A DNA stretch of 58,399 nt. Origin: an uncultured bacterium. GTDB taxonomy: Bacteria > Actinomycetota > Coriobacteriia > Coriobacteriales > Coriobacteriaceae. The notes below the pieces were generated by a model. It worked only from the letters and a program-made list of their open reading frames with translations. It was not told the DNA's origin and did not search any database. A program made the translations under genes and the position numbers. Each line of letters begins with the position of its first letter. The stretch's first letter is position 1. Where the stretch lies: positions 1 through 58,399 of the forward strand of contig CATWBO010000012.1 of NCBI GenBank assembly GCA_958349055.1, read 5' to 3'. This document shows, one piece after another, positions 44,433 through 51,932 of the stretch.

Positions 44433-46188
44433 ACGTATCCTCCACGACCTTACCGCCGTCCTGCACGTAAAAACACTTCATGCCGTAGTGCTTGCCGTCG
44501 TCGGTCACATAGTAGTCAAACGCATCTTGCGTATAGCCGTCTGAGTTGGTGGCGCGCACGCGCACAAAATACTGGCCGGCATCGGGCGCATCGCAGGTCA
44601 CCTCGGGAAGTAGCACGTCCTCGGCCTTAAAAAGCACGTCGCTTATGGCATAGTCGCGCGCCAGCTCCACGGTATAGCGAATGTCACGCCCCTTAAAGTC
44701 GTAGGACGCATCCCAGTTAATGCGCAGCTTACCGTTATCGATCTGCGGCACGCCAATGTAGAACGGCATGGGCTTTTTAAAACTCTCGCGAAAGCTCTTG
44801 TAGTTCTCCTCGATCTCGGAGGGAATCGCCGCGGCAATCCGCTCGTATTGGTCCTTGGTGACAGGCAGATTGTCGATATCGGGCGAAGCAAAGACCAGGG
44901 ATTCAGTCACTTCGCGATAATGTTTAATCATCTTGGCCAGGCGTGCCTCGGTCATATACGAGCGCAGGTCCTTCACGGCGCGGTCGAGCTCACTGCGGAA
45001 CGATTCGCTGCGCAGTGCACGATTGAATAGCACGTTGCCCCAGTAGTTGCTTACGCCGCGCTCCCAGCTCGCATAGTCCGAGAACCCGGCAAGAGAAAGC
45101 TCGAGCTTACGCAGCATGCCGTCGTTGTCCCAATCGAGGATGTACCACGTATTGGAGTTGAGTGGGCTATACAGATAGCAGTTACGGTTCTGCGTATCGC
45201 AGTTGCCCGTCAGAATCTGAAACGCCAGCCAATAGACCAGGTTCTCGGTATCAAAGTAGGTGTCGAGCACGTCATCGATCTTTTGCGATTCGTCGTTGAG
45301 GGCGTCGAGCATCTCGATGAGCTTGGTGTGGTCCGAATCGCCCTTAATCTCGAGCATGCCCTCAAAGCTTGCCTGGTTGTAGTCGGGATCGTCGGCAAGC
45401 TTAATGGTGTCCTCGTAGCGATGGAAATCAAAGCTGTTCACCTTATACAGGTGCCCGCTCTTATCCAGGCCATGTGCCTTAAGTGCCGTCTTGTTGAGCT
45501 GCTCCACCTGCGTAAACAGGCCGTAGTCCTCAAAGGTATCGTTGGACTTTTCGGTCTGGTCGCACACCCACAGATGCACAAACTGCGTGCGCAGGCCCAT
45601 CATCTGGGGAATCCCGCGGATAAGGTCGTAGGCCATCTTGTTGCGAAAACGCATACCCTCGCCCATGTGCTTGTTGAGCGCAATCGCGCGCTGTTGGCGC
45701 CAGGTGCCCTTGCCCTTTTTGAGCTCCACCTTGTAATTCTTTTGCGTGTAGGAGCTCGACGTCTGGCCGCGCACCTGCACGGTGGCATTGGGCGCTTCCT
45801 CGCCATAGCCAACCTCGCCGGCCACCGGGCCGTCTTCGTCGCCCGCCTGCAGCAGGCCCATAACCTGATAGCGCGTCACGCCCATGTCGGCATAGTCATA
45901 CACCGAGTACGTGTTGATCTCGGCCCAGCTGTGGTCGGTGTTCTCGGAGCTGTTACCGCGCGAGACCGTCAGGTACATGGTCACAATGCCCGAATCGTCG
46001 TAGACCTCGTACAGCTCGTCCTTATCGCGCAGATGCTTGGACTGGTCGGAGGCCTCGGCCTTATTAATCTTGTCCTGCTTTTTTACCTTATTTGTCGAGG
46101 ATTCGTCCTGAGATGAGCAGCCCGAAAGCAGCAGCGCGCCGGCAGCCGCCTCGATCAGACAGCGGCGAGACATCAACTTATCGATCAT
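44419..46188 (-). CDS. CotH family lipoprotein (atypical kinase-like)
   Basis: 589 residues. N-terminus has SRRCLIEAAAGALLLSGC: a twin-Arg-like start and a lipobox LSGC with Cys24, then a Lys/Asp/Ser-rich linker. The CotH domain spans about 80-470 (TVQVRGQTSSSYTQKNYKVELK; NKMAYDLIRGIPQMM; YLYSPLNSNTWYILDWDNDGM with a DWDND motif). A C-terminal fibronectin/Ig-like domain (about 490-570) ends the protein. CotH proteins in Bacillus spores are atypical kinases; here a surface modifying role is inferred. It overlaps pelG by 11 bp. Confidence 0.88.
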   Translation of the reverse strand: MIDKLMSRRCLIEAAAGALLLSGCSSQDESSTNKVKKQDKINKAEASDQSKHLRDKDELYEVYDDSGIVTMYLTVSRGNSSENTDHSWAEINTYSVYDYADMGVTRYQVMGLLQAGDEDGPVAGEVGYGEEAPNATVQVRGQTSSSYTQKNYKVELKKGKGTWRQQRAIALNKHMGEGMRFRNKMAYDLIRGIPQMMGLRTQFVHLWVCDQTEKSNDTFEDYGLFTQVEQLNKTALKAHGLDKSGHLYKVNSFDFHRYEDTIKLADDPDYNQASFEGMLEIKGDSDHTKLIEMLDALNDESQKIDDVLDTYFDTENLVYWLAFQILTGNCDTQNRNCYLYSPLNSNTWYILDWDNDGMLRKLELSLAGFSDYASWERGVSNYWGNVLFNRALRSESFRSELDRAVKDLRSYMTEARLAKMIKHYREVTESLVFASPDIDNLPVTKDQYERIAAAIPSEIEENYKSFRESFKKPMPFYIGVPQIDNGKLRINWDASYDFKGRDIRYTVELARDYAISDVLFKAEDVLLPEVTCDAPDAGQYFVRVRATNSDGYTQDAFDYYVTDDGKHYGMKCFYVQDGGKVVEDTYEEG

Positions 46189-47722
46189 CAGAACCTCCCC
46201 AATGGTTGCGATACACGCGAACTACTGCGCGCTGAAACGCGCCGTGCGGCACGCCCTTGCGGCGGCACTCCTCATAGCGCTGCTCGGCACGGTCGAGCAA
46301 GCGGCCCAGCTGTGTAAAGCGACCCGTTTTGTCGGTCGCCAAAATGGGCTGCTGGCTCAGGATACGATACGGCAAGTTGGCGGTATAGGTATCGAGCCGC
46401 AGCAGGGCCACGATAAAAAACACCACCGCACCCAACAAAAAGCCAAAGCCGTAAAACTGCTGCGGCAAAAGCAACGACACGGCGGTCGCCAGCCCTGCCA
46501 CACCGGCAAACAGGCCCGAGGCCAGAACGGCTCCCTTGTAGTCGGTAAAGTACAGCAAGATAAGCAGGATCGTGTTGCCCACGGCATACAGGCCGTAGCC
46601 TACGCATAGCGTGCGAAAATACCCGTGCATCAGGTTGTTAAAGCCCAGCGGCAGGGCCGAGAGCACCGTGGTCTCGAGCGAAATGACCGCCGCGGTCACA
46701 AACAGCTGCTTGAGCGCGCAAAAGCGCAGTTCGCTGTTGAGCGTGGAGAGCATCTCCTCCTCGGCCACCACAATATCGCCCACCACGCCGCCGTCGTTAA
46801 ACAGGCTGTAGTAGTCACGGTAGCGCGGATAGAAATTGACCTCGACCGACACCACAAAGTTGACGGTCGTGACGAGTGTGGTCAAAAACGCAATGAGTGC
46901 GGGCACGTCATGGTAAGGAGCCCCGTAAAACAGACCTTTGATCTGCACGCCAATAGGGCCCGCCCAGATAATAACCAGGTGTGCGAAAAGCCCCAAGTTG
47001 GTAAACAGCCCCGTAAGCGCAAGCGGCATAAATTGGTCGAGCCAGCGCAAAAAACGCCAGGGACTCCGGTAACTCCGTGGAAAATACCGGTACAGCAGTA
47101 CCACATCCCAGGCGAGCATGACGCCGTAGCCTAGGGCGATTGACGCCAACAGGCCCTCGACCGGCGGCAGTCCCAACGCCAGCGCTGCCAGGGCGCACAG
47201 GCACGCCACGCCAATGGCGGCCGCAAAGCTGCACAGGATACCGCGGTAATCCTTGATGGCCGTGAGATAGCTCATGCCGTTCCAGTTGACAATCATAATG
47301 TTGAACAGCCACAGGCACAGCAGCCCCTGCAGCAGCGTGGCGCCCGAGAACAGCAAAAAGACGCCGTAAAGCACGGTGCCCGCAACGAGCATGATGGCAT
47401 TAGATCCCCAAAACGAAGGCAGGATCTCATCCTCGCGCTCGGCAAAAAGCATGTCGGCCAAAAAGCGCGTGACCGGCATGGAGAAAAAGCTTGTGAGCGT
47501 AAGCGACGCCAGCAGCGTATAGGTCACCATGCACACCAGCAGATCCTGGTTGGCGCGGCCCACACCCCACAGACCGCACAGCACCAAGATACCCACCTGG
47601 AGCAGCACGCCAAGCAGCATGGGGCCCGTGCACACAATGCCGGCGTAGCCATAGGCGCGCATCGTGGCAAACAGACCCTTGCGCCTAAACAGGCGTTTGA
47701 GCTCAAAACCGATTCCGGCCAC
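46178..47722 (-). CDS. pelG: PelG, membrane export protein of Pel polysaccharide
   Basis: 514 residues with about twelve membrane segments of the MOP/MATE-like exporter superfamily. It opens AGIGFELKRLFRRKG, the usual PelG N-terminus, and has the PelG-like central TVNFVVSVEVNFYPRYRDYYSLFNDGG. With PelD, PelE and PelF it forms the inner-membrane synthase/export complex in Pseudomonas. The start lies 3 nt after pelF, and the C-terminal cytosolic tail is basic. Confidence 0.9.
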   Translation of the reverse strand: MAGIGFELKRLFRRKGLFATMRAYGYAGIVCTGPMLLGVLLQVGILVLCGLWGVGRANQDLLVCMVTYTLLASLTLTSFFSMPVTRFLADMLFAEREDEILPSFWGSNAIMLVAGTVLYGVFLLFSGATLLQGLLCLWLFNIMIVNWNGMSYLTAIKDYRGILCSFAAAIGVACLCALAALALGLPPVEGLLASIALGYGVMLAWDVVLLYRYFPRSYRSPWRFLRWLDQFMPLALTGLFTNLGLFAHLVIIWAGPIGVQIKGLFYGAPYHDVPALIAFLTTLVTTVNFVVSVEVNFYPRYRDYYSLFNDGGVVGDIVVAEEEMLSTLNSELRFCALKQLFVTAAVISLETTVLSALPLGFNNLMHGYFRTLCVGYGLYAVGNTILLILLYFTDYKGAVLASGLFAGVAGLATAVSLLLPQQFYGFGFLLGAVVFFIVALLRLDTYTANLPYRILSQQPILATDKTGRFTQLGRLLDRAEQRYEECRRKGVPHGAFQRAVVRVYRNHWGGSDDR

Positions 47723-47725
47723 CGG

Positions 47726-49153
47726 CTACTCCCCCTCTCTGGGCAGGTCAAACGCTTGCGCCGTCTCGTCGTACAGCGCGCGATAGTTGGCGAGCATCTG
47801 CTCGTGCAAGAAGTACGTGGCAACGCGACGCTGGCCGCGCTCCCCCATCTCAATGCGACGAGCGCGGCTTGTGCACATGCGCTCCATGGCATCGGCCAAG
47901 CCCTTGCGATACATAGGCGGCGTCACAAAACCCGCCACGCCAAAGTCGTCGCCGGGGGCGCCCTCGAGCAGCTCACGGCAGCAGCCCACCTCGGTCGTCA
48001 CGCAGGGACGGCGCGCTGCAAGCGACTCCAGCACGCTGAGCGGCTGGCCCTCGGAGATGCTCGTCAGAATGGTAAAGTCGAGCTTTTCCATGTACTCGAC
48101 CACGTTGACGCGCCCGGTAAAGATCAGATCGCACACGCCCAGGGTATCGACGAGCGCATGGCACTCGGCACCGTACTCCTCGTCGTCCACGCCGCCCATG
48201 ATGTGCAGGCGCACCTTGGGCAGGCGCTCGTGCAGCTCAAAGAAGGCGTAAATCATGGTCTTGACGTCCTTGATGGGCGCCAGACGCACCACCGCGCCAA
48301 TGTCCACCCAGCCGTCATCGGGCTTTAAGGGAATGTCCTTAAAGCGGTCGAACTGGATGCCATTGGGAATGACCAGGCATTTGTCCGCATCGCAGCCCAT
48401 ATCGATCTGCGTCTTGCGGGCGTTATGGAACAAGCTCGTCACACGGAAGGCGCGGCGGTAGATCTCCTCCGAAAGCAGGTAGAAAAAGCGAATCCAGCGG
48501 TCCTTAAACGACGGCACCACCCAGTCGGCGCGAATGATCTCTTCCTCGCGCTCGCGGGTATAGATGCCGTGCTCGGTCAGCAGCACCGGAGCCTGGTGAA
48601 CGCTTGAGCCCAGGCAGGCGAGCAGGCCGCCGTAGCCGGTCGAGATGGCGTGGTACACATCGGCCACCGGCACCTCGCTGCCCAGCAGGTAGAGCACGGG
48701 CAGCAACATGGAGCGCATAGTGTGGAATGCGTCGGCAAAAGGCGTGTAGGGGTACTCGGCCAGGCACACGTCGCGAAAGATATCCATAAACGTGCGGCTC
48801 TGCAAAAACGAGAGCGGATGCACGCGACGGCGCTGGAAGATATCGAACAACACGTCCCAGTCCGGATTAGAAAGCGACACCAGGCGGCGCAGCGCCTCGC
48901 GCTCGCGGGCGTTAAAGTCGGCCTCTTCTTGCTCGCCCGAAAGCCGCAGGGCATCGTCCAGAAACACCTCGTGTACCTCGACCACGTTGCCGGGCAGTTC
49001 GTAGACAAACCTGCCGCGGTCGGCAGCATGCGCGCCAATCACCCACAGCACAAACTCGTGCTCGGGCATGGCCTGTATGTAGCCGTGCATCCAGGTGGAC
49101 ACTCCGCCGTGCACATAGGGGTAGCAACCCTCGAGTACCAAACAGATTCTCAT
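47726..49153 (-). CDS. pelF: PelF, GT4-family glycosyltransferase of Pel polysaccharide
   Basis: 475 residues. Opens MRICLVLEGCYPYVHGGVSTWMHGYIQ, the PelF hallmark. GT-B fold with C-terminal motifs GAVVRLAPIKDVKTMIYAF, LTSISEGQPLSVLESLAA (E-x7-E) and TEVGCCRELLEG. In Pseudomonas PelF uses UDP-N-acetylhexosamines and makes a galactosamine-rich polymer; whether substrate is the same here is unknown. Its ATG overlaps the pelA stop (ATGA). Confidence 0.93.
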   Translation of the reverse strand: MRICLVLEGCYPYVHGGVSTWMHGYIQAMPEHEFVLWVIGAHAADRGRFVYELPGNVVEVHEVFLDDALRLSGEQEEADFNAREREALRRLVSLSNPDWDVLFDIFQRRRVHPLSFLQSRTFMDIFRDVCLAEYPYTPFADAFHTMRSMLLPVLYLLGSEVPVADVYHAISTGYGGLLACLGSSVHQAPVLLTEHGIYTREREEEIIRADWVVPSFKDRWIRFFYLLSEEIYRRAFRVTSLFHNARKTQIDMGCDADKCLVIPNGIQFDRFKDIPLKPDDGWVDIGAVVRLAPIKDVKTMIYAFFELHERLPKVRLHIMGGVDDEEYGAECHALVDTLGVCDLIFTGRVNVVEYMEKLDFTILTSISEGQPLSVLESLAARRPCVTTEVGCCRELLEGAPGDDFGVAGFVTPPMYRKGLADAMERMCTSRARRIEMGERGQRRVATYFLHEQMLANYRALYDETAQAFDLPREGE

Positions 49154-51030
49154 TTGTTGCCACCCTCCTTGCGTGCAATGGTCACCGTCTTGTCCGTGGC
49201 TTTAACCAGGTACAGATCGCCCGTCAGATGCGTAATCTCGCCACCCGTGACTGCACCCGGCTCGCCGTTGTTGGCGCGGAACATGAGCCACGCCTCGTCG
49301 TGGAAATTGCCCAGGCTGAGCGTCCAGGCATCCGCACTTGTATCCACGCTCACCGTCACGGACGAAAAGCGCTGGATGGCGCCCGAGCATTCCGAGCCGG
49401 TCTGGCGACGCAGGTCGGGCGCAGACTTGGTAAGCCACTCCAGGTAGTTGGTCAGACCGCCCTTGTAGACCTCCCAGCCCTCCTTGGCTCCGCGATCGGG
49501 ATCCAGTAGGTCGTCCGGGTGCATAAAGTGCGTACTCACGTAGTGCATGTTGAGCTCGGACACGGCTGCCAGACGCATATAGGAATCGTTGACCATGCCG
49601 CCCGAGACAATGCGCGGCTGCTCCACAATGCCATCGCTCGCCACGCCAAACTCCTGCACGTACGGCAGGTCGGTGCCATCCTCAAAATACGTACTGGCGA
49701 TGGTCTTAATGCGCGGAACGTCGGTACCGATAAGCTTGCGTGCACGGGCCGAAAGGATATTCGACGGCGGAACGTAGACCGTGCCGTGCGCGTTGGGCAG
49801 CACCTCGTCCTGAAAGGCGATAAGCTCATTGAGCGATGCGACGAGCGTCTCCTTGTTCTTCCACGTCTTGTAGTCGTACAGCGTGCCATAGTCGGTGTCC
49901 CAGAGCGCCAGCGGCTGATGGTTGTAGCCGTGAAAGCCCAGCTCTCCGCCCATCTGCAGCAGCATGCCGCCAAAGTAGCGGAACTGCGTGGTATCGGCCT
50001 GACGCGCGGGCTCGGTCTGGTTGACCGTGTCCTCGTAGTTTTCGATCATCACGCCGGTATAGCGAATGCCATATTTTTGCGCGAGCTTTTGCAGATCGGG
50101 CCACCAGACCTTGGCATAAAAGTCGGCGATGGAAAGCCCGTAGTCGCGCTTGATGTAGGTGCCGTCGCCCGAGGGCACGGGGCTGGGAAAGTCGTCCAGA
50201 TAGAAGACGGCGCTGTTGATGACGGGGTAGGCCGTGGCATCGCCCAGCAGGCTGATCGCCGCGGCGTAAAAACCGCGCATGACCTTGTCATAGATACCGA
50301 TATTGCACACCACGGTGCGACCGCTACCGCAGTCATTCGACCAAATGAGCGGGGCGCCCGCATCGCCGGTCTTAGCCCACACACGAGCCGTCTCGCGCAG
50401 CGAAACCGAAAGCGACGAATCAAAGGGGTCCGAGAGCTCGTAGCGCTCTCCCCCGCCCAGCATAAAGTCCTCGCCCGGCACGATGCTTTCGGCTTTTACA
50501 TAGTCATATCCGGCCGATTCAATGCCAAGCTTGGGGGCAATCACTTGCAGATAGCTCGAGTTATCCGGCGGCATGGCGAGCATAAGCGAACCGCCGGCAC
50601 TCACCCAACTCATAATGTCGCTCAGGTGCGTACCGAGCCCATCGAGCGACGGCATGAGCAAAATCACGCGATCGAAGGAGGTCAGCGAGGGAATGGCATC
50701 CGCGCCGTCCAGGGCAAGGTCCACGTCGCGGTGCGCGATCTTCATGTCGAGCAGGATCTGGTCGAACTGCTCCTTTACGTCCTCGACGCCAGCTTGGTCG
50801 GAGTCGGTAATGACCAGGCACGTGGGCTTTTGGCCAAATATTGCTGAGGAGGCCGGCACCGCGTCGTTGGCGGCAAGCATCCCCAGCTTATGCTGGCCCG
50901 CACTGTACTGCACGCCGGCACGTTCCACCAGCAGCACGGCCGCCATGGCAATAAAGACCGCCCACACCACGAGAAGTCCCATCCAACGAAAATGGCCCGC
51001 ACGGTCGCGGATATGCTGTACCACGCTCAT
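49150..51030 (-). CDS. membrane-anchored PelA-type polysaccharide deacetylase (DUF2194-like)
   Basis: 626 residues. One N-terminal membrane segment (GLLVVWAVFIAMAAVLLV) anchors an extracellular protein: an about 200-residue GATase/flavodoxin-like domain (TCLVITDSDQAGVEDV; VILLMPSLDGLG), then a CE4-like deacetylase with VFYLDDFPSP (Asp279, Asp280) and GFHGYNHQPL (His367, His371), and a C-terminal beta domain. It corresponds to the PelA deacetylase; the glycoside-hydrolase domain of Pseudomonas PelA is missing. ATG 51030 has GGAGG 4 nt upstream and overlaps the pelE stop. Confidence 0.85.
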   Translation of the reverse strand: MSVVQHIRDRAGHFRWMGLLVVWAVFIAMAAVLLVERAGVQYSAGQHKLGMLAANDAVPASSAIFGQKPTCLVITDSDQAGVEDVKEQFDQILLDMKIAHRDVDLALDGADAIPSLTSFDRVILLMPSLDGLGTHLSDIMSWVSAGGSLMLAMPPDNSSYLQVIAPKLGIESAGYDYVKAESIVPGEDFMLGGGERYELSDPFDSSLSVSLRETARVWAKTGDAGAPLIWSNDCGSGRTVVCNIGIYDKVMRGFYAAAISLLGDATAYPVINSAVFYLDDFPSPVPSGDGTYIKRDYGLSIADFYAKVWWPDLQKLAQKYGIRYTGVMIENYEDTVNQTEPARQADTTQFRYFGGMLLQMGGELGFHGYNHQPLALWDTDYGTLYDYKTWKNKETLVASLNELIAFQDEVLPNAHGTVYVPPSNILSARARKLIGTDVPRIKTIASTYFEDGTDLPYVQEFGVASDGIVEQPRIVSGGMVNDSYMRLAAVSELNMHYVSTHFMHPDDLLDPDRGAKEGWEVYKGGLTNYLEWLTKSAPDLRRQTGSECSGAIQRFSSVTVSVDTSADAWTLSLGNFHDEAWLMFRANNGEPGAVTGGEITHLTGDLYLVKATDKTVTIARKEGGNK

Positions 51031-51932
51031 CGGGCCTCCTCTCCGTTGCGCCAAAACGCCAGTTCCTCGCGGTTGGCGGCGCTCAAGTATACATGCTGTT
51101 TGTCAATCGCATCGATCACACGGTGGACCTCGTCACCGTCTCGGCGCATCACGGCCAGGCGCAGGCAAAGCATCCAAACCTCCTGCTCCTCGGGCACGTC
51201 GAGCACCAGCTGGTCGGTCACGGCCTGCGCCTCGTCGATCTGTCCGACATCGGCCAGCGCCGTCGCGTATCGAATGCGAAGCTCAAGGGTGTCCTCGCGC
51301 TCGCAGCGACGCGCAAGCAAGCGCGCGTACTGTTGGCGCTGAATCTGAGCCACGCGCCCCTCAGCCAAGCCCGAGCCCAAGTATTCACCAAGAAAATTGC
51401 AGTATTCGTTGAGGTTTTGCGCGCTCGGGTCCGTCTTAAAGGCACGCTCCAGCTGCTGCAGTTTAAGGTCGGACTCCTTGGAGATCTGCGCCACCGCCGT
51501 CGCGGCATAGTGAGCCACCTCAACGTCGTCGTTAAGCTTAGCCGCCTGCAGCTGCGCCAGGTACGCGTCGGGCTCCTCGGTGAGCATGGAGAGCATTAGT
51601 CGGCGCCGTTCTGCCGGGTCGTTGACGATGAGCGCCTCCTCGAGCGGCACTACGCCTGCATCGGCATCACGTTCGTGCACTAGGATGCTGCGATGCAGGT
51701 CGTCGTTGAAGCGCAGCGACTCCAGCGCAGACTCTTTCAGCCCCTCGCCAAACAACGCACCGCGGACCGATAGCAGAACCACCAGCAACGGGCCCCACAG
51801 CGGCACCAGCACTATCACAGCCAGCATGTGCCCGCGCACCGGCAGCAGGCCCAACTTCATAAGCGTCCACAGCACTAGGCAAACCAGCGAATGGATCAGC
51901 AGCAAGACGGCAGCAACGACAAGCGAGATCAA
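51027..51932 (-). CDS. pelE: PelE-like membrane protein with TPR repeats
   Basis: 301 residues. Two N-terminal membrane helices (LVVAAVLLLIHSLVCLVLW and MLAVIVLVPLWGPLLVVLL), then a helical-repeat cytosolic part: SDLKLQQLERAFKTDPSAQNLNEYCNFLGEYL, RIRYATALADVGQIDEAQAVTDQLVLDVP, and similar TPR-like pairs. This matches PelE layout; sequence identity to PelE is not obvious by eye, so the call leans on position between pelD and pelA. ATGA overlaps at both ends. Confidence 0.75.
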   Translation of the reverse strand: MISLVVAAVLLLIHSLVCLVLWTLMKLGLLPVRGHMLAVIVLVPLWGPLLVVLLSVRGALFGEGLKESALESLRFNDDLHRSILVHERDADAGVVPLEEALIVNDPAERRRLMLSMLTEEPDAYLAQLQAAKLNDDVEVAHYAATAVAQISKESDLKLQQLERAFKTDPSAQNLNEYCNFLGEYLGSGLAEGRVAQIQRQQYARLLARRCEREDTLELRIRYATALADVGQIDEAQAVTDQLVLDVPEEQEVWMLCLRLAVMRRDGDEVHRVIDAIDKQHVYLSAANREELAFWRNGEEAR

